This document shows, piece after piece, positions 22,198 to 33,786 of a stretch of 64,000 nt of DNA. Numbering within the stretch: the stretch's first letter is position 1; the number at the start of each line of letters is the position of its first letter. A program made the translations under genes and the position numbers. This DNA is from Euclidia mi. Taxonomy: Eukaryota; Arthropoda; Insecta; Lepidoptera; Erebidae. The stretch is from contig OX123182.2 in assembly GCA_944739405.2 (NCBI GenBank), positions 56,733,183-56,797,182 of the forward strand, read 5' to 3'. Below the pieces are notes generated by a model. The model saw only the letters and a program-made list of their open reading frames with translations. It did no database searches and was not told where the DNA came from.

Positions 22198-24704
22198 ATG
22201 GATGTTTTAAACCCAAGTCGCTGCAAAGCTACCTCCGAGCAGCTCAATCATTTGGCCGAGTACATGAAAAATCATCCAGCATTGGCTTCTGGACTCGGCC
22301 AATCATTACAGGGGCGGGTTGAGCACGAGAAAGCTTGGGCAAACTTAGCGGCGGAGCTCAATGCCTTGGGAGGTCCAATCAAAACAACGGCGACATGGAA
22401 ACAGGTATTTAGTTCAATAAAATAGTTTGGTGTAACTAGCTTGAGCAACAAACAGGTTAAATTGATGTACAATGGAAAGCAGCTAGTAACAATAAAATTG
22501 TTCCCTAGTGTTATAACTGTGTAAAATGTAAACTTGCATGATATAATTTAAAATATTAACATTGTAATATTCAACTCAAGCTATTTAATGACATAAGCAT
22601 GTTGTTTGTGGTTCATGCAACATCTTTAGTTTATAACATAATAATTTTAATATGAGACTTAATTATTTTGATATTATTTAATTTCAGGCATGGCGTGATA
22701 TGAGGAGCAATGTAAAGAGGAAGGCTGCTCATAACAGGTCCGAGTACCGGGGCTATGGTACTGGCAATGGTCCATCCACCATTATGTCATTGACACCGGC
22801 AGAGGAGCAAGTTCTTTCAGTCTTGGGACCGGTGGCAGTTTATGGCATGGAGGATATTATGTCAACTGAAGTAGGTGTTTAATATTTCATACATTTCAAC
22901 ATTACTAAGGTGTTATGAGTCAAATAAGTGTGAATTATGCTTGCTTAAGATCAAAACTTACAAATATTTATTTTTAAAGGTGAATCCTGAAAGTGTAAGT
23001 GTCACCTGCCCAATGAGCCCAACCAACTGCATAGCTTCTCTGCCAACATCAGAGATGGCTCCATTGGCAGTTCCATCCACTAGCCAAGATCCACCACCTG
23101 CAGCAGCACCATCTGGAACTGCAGAAGTCAAACGAGAAGCCACAAATAGAAAACGCAAGCGCCTCACAAAAGGTGTTGGTAAGTTATTAGATATACCTAA
23201 TGCTCTATTCACAGAGACATTATCTACATTCTACTTGTACTAGTCATGCAGCTGCAAGTATATAAGTAGTTACTAACATCTTAGGAATAAGATACTTTCA
23301 AATGCATATAAAACATATTTCATGTAGATGGATTTAAAAATAAATTCAAAATCTTTGTGAGAAAAGTCAACATTAAACCCTATACAAACCCAGCTGGCCA
23401 GTGTGGTATAATAGGCCAAATCTTCCTATTTTGCTCACAATGTTATTATGACGCAAATTAGGTGAGCCATAAGTCCAGCAGTGGACTGTGAAAGGTTGTA
23501 ATGATGGTTCTGATGATCAAACATGTTAATTAGTTAATTGAAATGAATTACACCTTATTGGTTATTGTTTTATTAGTATTTACTACATAGTTTTACCCAG
23601 CAAATTTGAGTTGTATAAGTATTTATTTGAAAATCATTTACATTTTTCAGACAGTTTTGACAACAAACTATTAAAGCTGGAGGAGGAAAAACTGGACATT
23701 AAAAAGCAGAGGTTACAAGTGGAAATGGAGAAGCTGCAAGCCAAAAGGGAGCGTACTGATGTTCTAATTAGGTAACATTACCTATATTTATATTTAACCA
23801 GTTCAACTAGGTTTTACTAGTGAACATCTGACTGAATTTCAAGGTTTCATAGGAGTTTTGTAAGAACTGATAAACTAAAATTTTATTTAAAATTTTATAC
23901 AAGTTTGAATTATTACAGATGAGTGGTAATTAACAAACATACTTATACAAAACACAAATTCATACTCCAATATACCTTAAATTGTATTTTACAACTGCCT
24001 ATTACTGTTTGTTTTAGGACTATACTTATAAAAGTACATTATATAGCATATAAGTAGAAGTATTTAGCAGACATCTATAGTACCTAATTAAGATATCTAT
24101 TGGTTGATATCTATCGCACTGGCCAGCAAGGATCTCTGCTTCAAAATTCTTCAAGAATCATCAACAGAACTCAGCAAGAGTTATATCACCATCAATGAAA
24201 ACAGGATTTGTTCATATGTCTTGCTTGCTATAACAGAGGATGGGGGAGCATGGTTTATTCTTAGAACTGGAGCTTACATATATATGACATAATTATGGAT
24301 TCTATAATGCTTCTCATTGGCATGGTTATGGGTGCTAAATGCTTATAGATATGTAACTACATACTAGTGTGTCTAACAACACATACCTACAGTTTGCATT
24401 GCATCTGCATGTGAGGCAATGTTATTTGTGTGATGTGTGCTAAGAATTATCTCTATAGTGTAATCCACAGTCACAAAGCATACTATAAAACAAAAATATT
24501 CAATCAATATCATTGCATGTGTGTGACACTTTTATTTTTATCATGTTTGCTGTGAATAATTATAACATATTATTATGTATTGGCAGTAATTTTTACCCTG
24601 CTATTTTGGGGATTAAACTAATATTTACCGATTTAATAACTAATGTTTTTTTTTTCAGGCCACTAGATGTTTTGAAAGACATATCTAATAAATTAGATAA
24701 ATAA
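22198..24704 (+). CDS. Harbinger-encoded Myb/SANT-like (zeste-type) DNA-binding protein, five exons
   Basis: Exons 22198-22404, 22688-22870, 22980-23178, 23651-23771 and 24659-24704 join at GT/AG borders with consistent phase to give 251 codons from the ATG at 22198 to TAA at 24702-24704. Residues about 8-95 form a Myb/SANT-like domain of the regulatory-protein-zeste type (SEQLNHLAEYM, W at ANLAAELNALG, WKQAWRDMRSNVKRKAA, the last crossing the first intron). A Pro/Ser-rich linker follows, then a basic patch (NRKRKRLTK) and a charged coiled coil (LLKLEEEKLDIKKQRLQVEM). In Harbinger systems such a protein binds the transposon ends and brings the nuclease to the nucleus. AATAAA overlaps the stop. 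The gene looks undamaged although its partner transposase is dead. Confidence 0.85.
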
Positions 24705-24833
24705 AGATTTTACAAAACCAGCCGCCAGAACATGGTTTCAATATTTAAAAGAAATTAAAATATTTGATTATATATATATTTTTATACACAGTAGTTTTAT
24801 TTCATATTATTCTAATTTAGTGATAAAGTGATA

Positions 24834-26200
24834 TCAAATCAAATCAAATCAAAATAATTTATTTGTTATCACAGGTACACATACATTTGTTATAAATACA
24901 AGCAGTGAGATCTTAAAACGATTGTGACAGTTCTCTGTGATATACCGTATTTAACGGTGTACAAATGTAAAATACTGTATTTATACACCATCAACATTTA
25001 ATTATAATCCTCATTAATAATATAGATTGCAAAAGGTAATGGAAATGTAATAAGAATGTCAAGATACAATAATAATACGTCAAAAGGTAATGTAGATATA
25101 ATAATGTCAAAATACTAGAATAATGATTTTACAGGTATGTCAATAAAAATATTTAATATATTGATTGTAGGTAATTAATTATATTTAACAACAATTAAAA
25201 ATTAGTATGCTACAATTTGTCCATAAGATAGTCCGTGACACTATAGTACGCTTTAGATACCAACAGGCTGCGTAGCTTACTTTTAAATATGTTAACGTCA
25301 TTTTCCTGACGCAAGCTTAATGGCAATTTATTGTACAATTTTGGCCCCATACAGAATACACTTTTATTGAACATCGTTGTTTTGCAAGGTACCAAGCATA
25401 ACATGTCTCGGCTACGCAATCTATTTCTGAATTGAAATAAGTGTAAGTTTGTCTTTACGAATACCACAACCTCAAATATATATAGCGATGGAAAGGTTAA
25501 TACATTTAACGATTTAAAATACGGTTCACAACTATCAGTAGAATGTATATGACACATTGCTCTAATGCACTTTTTTTGGGCTCTGAATACTGAATCTTTA
25601 TGTGTTGAATTGCCCCAAAAGATTATGCCATACCGCAAAATAGATGACACATAGCCGTGGTAGGCAGTGAGCACAGTGTCACGGTTGGATATTTGGCTTA
25701 GTTTGTACAGCGCATAGCACGTTTGACTTAATTTGTTGCACACTAGTTCTACATGAGATTGCCATGTCATTTTACTATCCACTTGTAAACCTAAGAATTT
25801 TGTCACATCAGTAGGGCATATTGACTGTCCGCTATGGTTAATATTAAAGCTAATTGTTTCATTAAGTCTCTGCTTAAAGTCAATGAATTTGGTCTTGTCA
25901 AAATTAATTTTTAAATTATGATATGTCATCCACTCAATTATTACTGTAATTGTCATATTAATGTCATCTTCTAAGCTCTTATTATTACTTTTGCTGAATA
26001 GTATTGTGCTGTCATCAGCGAACAATGTCATGTGGTGGTTGGTAATTGTTGGCAAGTCATTGATATAAATAAGAAATAATAACGGCCCCAGCACGCTGCC
26101 TTGAGGGACACCGTAGCGAGTACATCGGGGCTTGGATGTATATACTGTTTCCGAATTGGATTTAAGGCAAGTTCTATTAATTAATAGATAATCAACCCCC
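24834..26200 (-). mobile_element. 5'-truncated Jockey-like non-LTR retrotransposon inside Harbinger
   Basis: A minus-strand LINE 3' half with a tail of (ATCAA)n at 24834-24853, a 3' untranslated region of about 350 bp and the reverse transcriptase C-terminal half. The 5' break lies near 26.2 kb, next to the SINE. It is related to the longer copy at 60.3-62.1 kb (shared FADDST, YALYKLSQI, RYGIIFWGNST). Confidence 0.85.
25210..26200 (-). CDS. Reverse transcriptase C-terminal half (5'-truncated non-LTR ORF2)
   Basis: An uninterrupted frame from about 26200 to the TAA-side end at 25210. It holds GVPQGSVLGPLLFLIYIN, then LFADDST (the FADD catalytic box), the thumb (KTKFIDF, KFLGLQVD) and the LINE C-terminal region (AQKKCIRAMC, LYNKLPLSLR). 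The first catalytic aspartate motif and the endonuclease are missing because of 5' truncation. An ATG at 26290-26292 in frame lies in the adjacent SINE and is fortuitous. No nonsense mutation was seen in what remains, suggesting a fairly recent insertion. Confidence 0.85.
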
Positions 26201-26238
26201 AGTGTGAAAGAATAATAAAATACTGTAAGTAGCACTTT

Positions 26239-26705
26239 CAATACGACTGCTAAGACAAGGTTCGGTGCCTCGTTGTTCTGTTCTCGCGGCATAAATGTGC
26301 GCGTGGGATTGGAGGTCTCGGGTTCGATTCCCGGGTCGAGCAGAGTGCTATGGTGATTTACTGTTATGAAATTCTCAGTAAAAGCACCGAGTCTGGAAAT
26401 GTGCCCGGTACCTACACCAATAGACTTGCCATACTATTATGTAAAGATTATTTAAATAAAATGCTATTGATGATAAAATTATTTATTTAAATAACAATTT
26501 TTATATTTATTATGGTATAAAAATAGTATACAGTATTGATTTAATCAAATTTTACACCATAGAAACAATACGGGTGCTACCCATGACGCGTAACGGCAAT
26601 AGGCTCGCCCCCTATTAATTACATGGAACCTAAAAAATACATGGCGAAATGTGGGTGCAATATTTACACTTCTGCCTACCCCTTCGGGGATACAGGCGTG
26701 AGGCT
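26239..26705 (+). mobile_element. tRNA-derived SINE
   Basis: Starts with a tRNA-like head containing 'cgcggcataaatg' and a B-box 'ggttcgattcc' at 26331-26341, continues through 'aaatgtgcccggtac' and ends with 'tcggggatacaggcgtgagg'. The same family occurs inverted at 50719-51000. About 180 bp in the middle (26415-26595) have no counterpart in the other copy, so it may be two overlapping partial copies or hold an insertion. Confidence 0.75.
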
Positions 26706-27740
26706 ATATATAAAAATAAAAATTATAAAATATTTCTATTTTGCCATAGAATATTAATCAACTGCTGTCTTGCATTCTGACCAACAATGGATGATGAGTC
26801 TGAACTAACAGGATCATTATAATCACTGTCAGTGGTTATTTCATCATCGATGGAAATACCATCATTTAGGCATAAATTATGCAAGACAGCAAAAGCATTT
26901 ATAATTTTCGCACATTTTGTAGGCTTATAGTGTAAAACTCGGTGGCGCAATAAACATCGCCATCGAGCTTTAAGAAGCCCTATGCATTGTTCAACACAGA
27001 CCCGTGTATGAACATGCATATTTGTATAATGTGCTTCTGGAGAATTTTCAGCTGCATGCAACACAGGTGTCATCAGCTACGGTCTTTGTGGATAACCAGA
27101 ATCTCCCAGAAGCCAGCCGATTTGGCCATTATTGTGCTCTTCTTCTAGATAAGAGCTTATGCTCCAAGAACTCCAAACAAAACTGTCATGAGCTGCACCA
27201 CCAAATCTTGCACATATCCCTAGTATTTTTCGGTCACTATCACAAATCTGAAACAACATAATGTATTTTATTAAAAAAGTCTAAATAAAAGCAAAATATT
27301 TACCACATTTTGCTTTATTTACTCTCACAGAAATCTCCGACTCACTGATTCTGGCTAAAATTTGATATACAGATAGTATTATGATGTAAATTATATCTGA
27401 CAATTAAAATTAATGATCAACAAACAAATATATCAAAAACATTCTAGAAAAACACAAAGAAACGGTAAGTATATAGCTTGATGAGTCTTCATACCCACTT
27501 ACATGATAATATACAACAATAATAACAAAAGCTTTTGGCATAGGGAAACCAAAATCAGTTTTAGTTTTTATTAAATACTTGGTATTGATATTTCCTCAAT
27601 AAAATTAAATAAGCATTTAAAAATACTTACAATAGCAGCATTGATCGCATGGTATCCTTTCCGGCAAAAAAATGCTGCTTCACTTGGATGATTACGAGGG
27701 GCTGCAATGGCAACTAGTGTGCCATCTATACATCCTAATA

Positions 27741-29006
27741 CGAGGGTCAAACTGAAAGTTCTTAGAAAATCAAAAACTGATTACATTAGCCAGTTATTAG
27801 TTTTATTATATCTTTTCAAAATATTGTCCATTGACGTCAATACATGCGATGGAACCACTGGGAAAAGCACTTTGCCCACTCGTCCTTAGGGGTCTCTTCA
27901 ATGGCATCGCGATACGCAGCCACCGCTTCTTCAGCATTCATAAACCGCTTTCCTTTAAGTTTTTCTTTAATTTTTGGAAATAAATAAAAACCACAAGGCG
28001 CGAGGTCGGGGCTATACGGCGGGTGACCCAGTAATTCAACGTTTGATGTCGCCAAATAGTCGATCGTTCGCTTGGCGGTGTGCGACGAGGCGTTGTCGTG
28101 GTGAAGGAGGATCCTACTGCGAGGTCGTTTCTCTCGAACTTTTTCCAAGACAATTGGCAAACAATTGGTAGTGTACCATTCTGCAGAAACTGTTTTTTGA
28201 TCCTCTAACACAATTGTTGCGAAATGACCTATCCTTCCAAAGAACGAGGCCACCATTTTTTTTCCCGCACTTCGATCTCTCTTCACTTTAGTTGGCAACT
28301 CCTCGAAAGGAAACACCCACTGAGCAGATTGTCTTTTGGTTTCAGGATCATAACAGTAAATCCAGCTTTCGTCACCTGTTAGTATGTCGAACACAGCATT
28401 TGAGTCACCTCCGTTAAATCTTTCAATCATTTTACGGCACCAATCCACACGATGGAGTTTTTGAGCCTTAGTCAAATTATGAGGTATCCACCGGGCGCAA
28501 AGCTTCCTGACCGCTAAATGTTCGTGGAGGATTTTGTGCACTTGACTCATACCGATGCCTAAGCTTGTCCGAATCTGCTGATAGGTCACTCTTTTGTCAG
28601 TCTCTATCATACGCCGCACAACACAGATGTTATTTTCAGTCGTCGCCGTAGAAGGCCGTCCCTCACGTACATCATCAGTGAGATTAGTGCGACCACGTTT
28701 AAACTCATTAAACCAGTTGTAAACAGTCGCACGAGATGGGGCTTCATCGTGAAAGGCCAATCGTAGTCTATCATAACTTTCTTGTTGACTTAAAAAATCA
28801 TTGCACGAAAATTTTCTCGTGTTAAATTCATGTTGACGTGACACAGACAATTTTCAATTTGCCGCCAAATCGTAAAACAAATGACAAATGAATGAAATAT
28901 ATACTCAGTAATATTGGCAAAGAGTTCTATTTTCAAATTTTTGAATATTTTTTTTATTATATTGTTTATAAGTGGCCAGTTCTAAGAACTTTCAGTTTGA
29001 CCCTCG
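27741..29006 (-). mobile_element. mariner transposon, 1266 bp, inserted in the Harbinger transposase
   Basis: Perfect 27-bp terminal inverted repeats (beginning CGAGGGTCAAACTGAAAG) at 27741-27767 and 28980-29006, flanked by TA duplications at 27739-27740 and 29007-29008. Removing the element and one TA restores the Harbinger exon frame. Length and structure are those of a complete mariner, so it landed intact or nearly so. Confidence 0.96.
27837..28850 (-). pseudogene. mariner transposase, inactivated (third catalytic Asp lost)
   Basis: A 337-codon frame with the N-terminal helix-turn-helix region (TVYNWFNEFKRGR), WVPHNL-like linker (ARWIPHNL), TGDESW (first Asp), HHDNASSH (second Asp) and, 34 residues later, PDLAPCG where mariners have Asp: GGT instead of GAT at about 28001-28003. 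The frame opens with TTG, not ATG, and has a TGA just upstream, so the start codon also seems lost. A frameshift near 27840 replaces the normal C-terminus (CIDVNGQYFEKI lies in another frame). Family assignment to DD34D mariner is secure; the protein is dead. Confidence 0.92.
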
Positions 29007-30112
29007 TACACCAGGAAAACTGTATTTTTCATAGAATCTGTAATTCAAAACATACATGTTATGTTACTTCTTGTTTGTAGCAGTAGGTACTAATTATGGG
29101 CAGAGATAAAATATTAAATATTTAAACAAATGAAACACAAATAAAAATATTACCCTTGTTTAACTTTTTGTTTATCTTCTGGCGTATTAGGGAACTTTAT
29201 ATAATTAGGCATTATAATGTTTAATGCCTCTACCACCTCGTCTACACATCGACTCACTGTGGGCTGGCTCACAGGTGCTAGCCAGTCTCTGCTCACTGGT
29301 TTTTGATAGCTCCCTGTGGCCAAGAAATTCAGTGTTGTAAGTATCTGAAAATAATACAACCAGTTAGCAAAATTATGCACAATTTCAATTACTATTCATT
29401 TGCTTAGGCAATAAGTGAACTTACCTTTATTTCAACTGAGACACTAGTGCACCTTGAGCTTATCAGCTAGTGTAACTCTTAAAAAATGAAACAGCTCCTT
29501 GGTCACCCTGTAACTTTTAATAAAAAGCTGTGGATCCAGAGATAGGGGATCTGCTGAATCTCGCAGCGACCTAGTGAAAACTGACGCCTGTTGCTGGCGC
29601 CAGCGTCTCACTCGTCTTCGGATAAGTAATAAATCCATCATATTCTGTTTGAATTGGGCTATTTGCCGCACTTATAACTTTTTTGTATTGTAGCGCAAAG
29701 GGTAAACAAATACTTGTTGTAGCGCGACTGCAAGTACTGCGACTGTCATATATGTTATCGTTCAAAAATAGATTTACAAAAGATGAAATATTTTTTTATT
29801 TTGAGCTTGTTCCTGGCGAAATTGAACTAAAAAATAATATAATTTAAGTTTTATTAACCTTTTTTATTTGTACTGTAGCTTATAGTGAAAATTACAAGTT
29901 AGTAAAATAATATTTATAAAACCGAAACTGAGCCAGAAAACCGGTATTAAGATTTATGAACGTATGTTGTGGAATTGATAACTAGGCATAGACAAGCTAA
30001 CGTTTGGCATATAGAATACAATATTTTGATTGACGTGGTACGTCACGTTACTGAATCACGTTTACGTCTAGTGCACGTCATGACGACACACGTCTTGAGC
30101 ATGGAATTTCAG

Positions 30113-30133
30113 TGGTCATAGTGAATAAGCCCC
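30113..30133 (-). repeat. Harbinger right terminal inverted repeat
   Basis: Perfect partner of the left terminal repeat. Just inside it (30030-30100) is a dense run of ACGT motifs, mirroring the left end. Confidence 0.92.
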
Positions 30134-30262
30134 CTGAGGGAACTACTTCGCGTACATCAGGTATCCGCCAGGCCAGTGAACGTCTCCACAAAATCGGTCC
30201 AGCCGTTCCAGAGATCAGCGAGATAAAACAGAGAGACAGACAGACAGACAAAAATTAAAAAA

Positions 30263-31654
30263 AAAACATTTCGATATATGTACTGTGTAAACATCCATAT
30301 GCATTTAGTAAAAAGCGGTTATTTTAATATTACAAACAGACATTCTAATTTTATTCATATGTATAGATTATTTATTTATAAAGAATATAATACAGTTAAT
30401 TTTATCTTTAGGGCTTTATGTTCTTTACAAATCAATAAGTTGATAATATTACGTATTGATTATAAGTAAGACGGGATCTGAATCGTAGTAAATATAAGAA
30501 TTGTAAATTTTTGTTCGCAAATAGAATAAGGAAGTTTCCTGCAAGTGAAATAAATTATACAAGTATTTTTATCTAGTGCAATATGTCAAAATAATGGTAG
30601 TTTAATTTATCAATTAATGTTAAAACTTTATTTAACATTTTTTATCGACAATTTATTGATAATAAGTATTCTATTTCACACGAAAATACTATGATGTCAC
30701 TAGGTCTTATTTCATACAAACGCTGCGCTGCAGCAAAGGTCGTTTTTGACATTTCATTAAAAGTGCTTGAATTGACTAGTTGGAAACAACCCTATTGTTC
30801 AATGGGGAATTATGTTTAAGTTAGTTAATATCTTTTTATATCGAAAACAAATTTTTACTCTTCAGGCAATTTAAGATAGGCTTTGTATGTCTTTTAAGAT
30901 AGAGGAAAATGAAATCCGCTGGTGATTATAAAATACTTAGGTACCCACAATAAATCGCAGCAACAAAACCAAGTTTAGTTTAAAAAATGTAATAAAGTGT
31001 AATTCCAAATACACACAAAAGACGCGAAGAGCTTCCTATTAAACAATGGAAAAAAAAAATTAATGTTTTAATTTGCGCTATATCAAACTGGCTAAAAGTG
31101 AGGTCCATAAGCATCCGAAAGCGGCATTGTGCATATTTAAATATTAACGTTTAATGTACTAAACAATGGCATAAGAACTATATAAGCCGTATGTGTGGTA
31201 AAATTTTATTTTGTTTTTCTTGCCTCCCCTCTTTGTAACGGTTCTATTATGAAAGGATGTTTGCTGAACGTATTACAGCGATCCCATGCCTTGACACAAA
31301 TGGTTTATCCTATATGCGACAAAGTACATCGGTAGACTTCTATTTCTTGTCATGTCTTCCTAATTGTATGTATATAGTGTCCGCTTTACTTCCTGTTCCT
31401 TGTATAGTTATTTTGTAACAGGAACGCTGTCAGTCTCAATGGACTCGGTATTGCCTTTGTTGAATGTAAAATATAAAATGATTCAAACTTTATGTTTCTT
31501 TTATTATCTGCATGCTTTTTAATAGCTGTTTCTTGCTTTTTCCTTTTTCTATTAAAACTAGATTGTAAAAGTATCATAACAATAAATTCAATGTGATTTG
31601 TACACGTAGAATATGGGTCCGAAACTAAATTGGAGTAATAATGTACAATTTTAT
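30263..31654. other. Non-coding spacer left of the provirus
   Basis: AT-rich with no supported gene. Short frames lack motifs. Nothing structured was noticed beyond homopolymer runs. Confidence 0.5.
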
Positions 31655-31691
31655 TAGGCTCGGAATCATCAACAAAAGAATGTAAACGAAC
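31655..31691 (+). pseudogene. Left remnant of the non-LTR element split by the provirus
   Basis: The frame reading ESSTKECKRTNKENGYK runs from here, across the single restored GAAC target, into the endonuclease remnant at 40360. This implies the LINE was present first and the provirus inserted in it. The match is short, so this is an inference from frame continuity. Confidence 0.4.
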
Positions 31692-31942
31692 TGTTAGACC
31701 GGGTACCGAAGGAGAGTTTTAAAAAAAAACTCTTTTGTGAACACAATTAAATATATGTATTTCAGAAAGTACCACTTTACAATAATTATTGGATAAGACT
31801 TAGGAAATGCCCGTACCGGTCGGCGATCTGTCCCGAACTGAAGGTTCGACTGAGCTTAGGCGCTAGCTTGAATCTATTGGAAGGGAGAGATGCTGTGTCA
31901 GCATCTCTTCAGCAATTCTGCTTACAGGCTAGGGATGTAACA
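31692..31942 (-). repeat. 3' LTR
   Basis: 251 bp, TG...CA ends, matching 40104-40355 except for one missing T. It contains a perfect 9-bp palindromic stem with a 3-nt loop at 31887-31907 and an A/T palindrome near 31717-31736. Confidence 0.97.
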
Positions 31943-31953
31943 ACCCCCCCTTT
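31943..31953 (-). promoter_or_regulatory. Polypurine tract
   Basis: Reads AAAGGGGGGGT on the minus strand directly upstream of the 3' LTR, the place and composition expected for the plus-strand primer of reverse transcription. Confidence 0.85.
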
Positions 31954-31983
31954 AAGAGTAACTTCCGTATTAAAAACGTGAAG

Positions 31984-33775
31984 TTACGTATTAATTCTTA
32001 ATCTGGGCATAGGAATTTCTTCTATCCCGGAATCTTCCACATTATCTACGTTTCGGTTGGGTAAGACCAGTTTGAGGCATTTACTTAATCTTTTACAAAT
32101 TAGATATAAAATAAAAATACTAAATGCTATTGATAGACAATATGTCATTATAGATACATGGTTTCTTTTTTCTATAGTTGTAATAGGGCTGTTAATAATG
32201 TCATCGACTTTATTTATAAATCTGTCAGTAGCAATATTGGGCAATTTGTCTAAATTAATATTAGATAATTTTAAGGGTTTTAACTTGGGCATATATTTGT
32301 GAAGTTTATAAATGTTGCAGCAGCTATCGTTAATTAAGTTGAAATCTGATTTAATTGTTTGTACATTGACATTAATATTCGAACCTGTGGTAAATTCTTT
32401 ATTTTTACAGTAAGCTGTGCATTGTGGTTGTAAGTAAAGTAAGCCCATACCCAGCAATTTAAATTCCATTAGATCGTGTTTACATTCTACAGATATTTTA
32501 GTAGGTTCAGATTGGACATAAATCCATTTGTTGCCATGAAGTTTTTGCCATATATCTAATTGCCCATGTATAAGTTTAGTATTACATTGTTTGGGTAATA
32601 TGGTTAGAATTTTGACTAATATTTCTATTTCGCAAGAAGGTGTGTTTTCGACAGAGTTAGTGTTAACATTATCACATACATAAAGTTGGTTTATAGTTTG
32701 AATACAATCTTTTAAGTCATTAAGACAAACATATGTTGATCTGTCTTTACTAATAGCAACATAGATACAGGATGGGATAATCATAGCATATGAATTTGGT
32801 TTTTCCACGTCATGTGGTACTGGCACAGGAATAGATTTATAAAGGTTATATTCCGTTGTATGAACCAAAGGAATCTTAATCACAAACACAATTTTATCAT
32901 TCATAGAATAGCATGATAAAATAGACAAATCTATTAATGAATGTATATTATCTAAATTTAAACTTAAAGCTAGTTCCTTATTTCTAGGTAAATTTACAAT
33001 AACGTCAGCCAACTCAGTGTATAGTTGTTTAGGTGTAAGAACCGAAGGGTGTAAACTATGGCTTTTTGTAAACATGATGGAATTCACAGTGTCGTCTAAC
33101 TTAAATGATAACGTAAGCAAACTTGATTCTAATTCATTATAAATCTTATTGAGTTCTGACTGTATAAGTAATTTATTAGTCACAATTGTTAAATTGTTAA
33201 AACTATTGCTTAATTTTTCAATGGCGCTATTCAAACGTATTTCATTTGACTGTATAATGCTTAGTGTTTCATTGTATCGAGAAAGGGCTGTTCTTGTCAT
33301 CAATATATTATTTTTAAATAAGGATGCTAATTTTAGATTTTTGTTTTCTAGCGTTTGAATGGCGTTATTGTAATTAATAGCATCGTTTTCATCCATTGTG
33401 CCAATGATTTGTTTAAAAACGGTACCAACGCCGGCGAACCACGCAGACCTTTTATCGCGGCCTGATATCAGGTGTGATATGGCGCTATAATCTCTAAATA
33501 TATCGTTGAGCCGGGAAAATAAGGGTTGCAATATGTTGGTGCATTCAGAATCTGTGATAACGTTCTTTTGTAGACATAATGTTTGTGTTATTTCCAATAT
33601 ATGTTTAATGTTTTGTATATGCGAGTTTATATAGGCTATGTCTATTGGTACTAATACGTGGAGAAAATCGTTGGATGTCGTAACAGTTCCTATTGGGTCG
33701 AAGTAGACACCTGGGCTTTCGGTTATCGGCTCCACGATATCTGACACCACTACGGATAGGCTTGCAGTGGCTATC
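31984..33775 (-). CDS. Envelope fusion protein (errantivirus/baculovirus-F-like env)
   Basis: An uninterrupted frame of about 590 codons. Features: PGVYFDPIGTV near the N-terminus, a furin-type RDKR site (about 33448-33459) followed by a Gly/Ala/Phe-rich fusion-peptide-like segment, long helical heptad regions after it, a cysteine-rich distal half, several N-x-S/T sites and one hydrophobic transmembrane segment near residues 530-555 with a short cytoplasmic tail. No ATG occurs in frame before the cleavage site. Instead, an acceptor (tattacag) ends at 33776, so the start and signal peptide probably come from an upstream exon in a spliced RNA, as in gypsy-type errantiviruses. The role would be membrane fusion. 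The frame looks intact. Confidence 0.88.
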
Positions 33776-33786
33776 CTGTAATACGT
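33776..33786 (-). promoter_or_regulatory. Putative env splice acceptor
   Basis: Minus strand reads tacgtattacag followed by the open env frame, which lacks a start codon. A subgenomic env RNA spliced here would parallel known errantiviruses. The donor was not identified. Confidence 0.55.

Larger units (their letters stand above)
26723..29641 (-). pseudogene. Harbinger transposase (HARBI1-like DDE nuclease), broken
   Basis: Four minus-strand exons: 29425-29641, 29154-29344, 29007-29037 continuing at 27631-27738 across a mariner, and 26723-27247. With a 2-bp loss allowed in exon 1, phases fit a protein of about 357 residues, the normal HARBI1 size. Motifs: LNFLATGSYQ, QPTVSRCVDEVV, GCIDGT (first Asp), DSFVW, LLGDSGYP (second Asp), VEQCIGLLKARW (Glu). 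Three lesions: frameshift after KVH in exon 1 (near 29450), the mariner in exon 3 (27741-29006) and TAG at 27077-27079 where a Trp is usual after YPQRP. The start is the ATGATG at 29636-29641; a TAA lies in frame upstream. This copy cannot make its nuclease. Confidence 0.88.
21799..30133. mobile_element. PIF/Harbinger DNA transposon, 8.3 kb, with nested insertions
   Basis: Terminal inverted repeats of 21 bp (GGGGCTTATTCACTATGACC plus A) are identical at both ends and flanked by CTG at 21796-21798 and 30134-30136, a 3-bp duplication of the kind known for this superfamily. Inside are the two genes expected of PIF/Harbinger: a Myb-like protein (plus strand, intact) and a DDE nuclease (minus strand, broken), in convergent orientation. 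Later insertions are a Jockey-like fragment (24.83-26.2 kb), a SINE (26.24-26.7 kb) and a mariner (27.74-29.0 kb), which together account for about 3.1 kb of the length. Confidence 0.92.
21762..30262 (+). mobile_element. Retroposon fragment split by the Harbinger insertion
   Basis: The left part (21762-21798, 'gctgttacccgtggttttac') and right part (30134-30262, through 'aaaatcggtccagccgttcc' to a CAGA run and A-rich tail) join into one known-looking lepidopteran retroposon 3' end once the Harbinger element and one copy of CTG are removed. It is therefore older than the Harbinger insertion. Confidence 0.6.

Noticed and set aside
25210..26292. ATG at 26290-26292 as the true start of the Jockey-like protein
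   Set aside because: The first 30 codons lie in the neighbouring SINE and flank; homology to reverse transcriptase begins near 26200.
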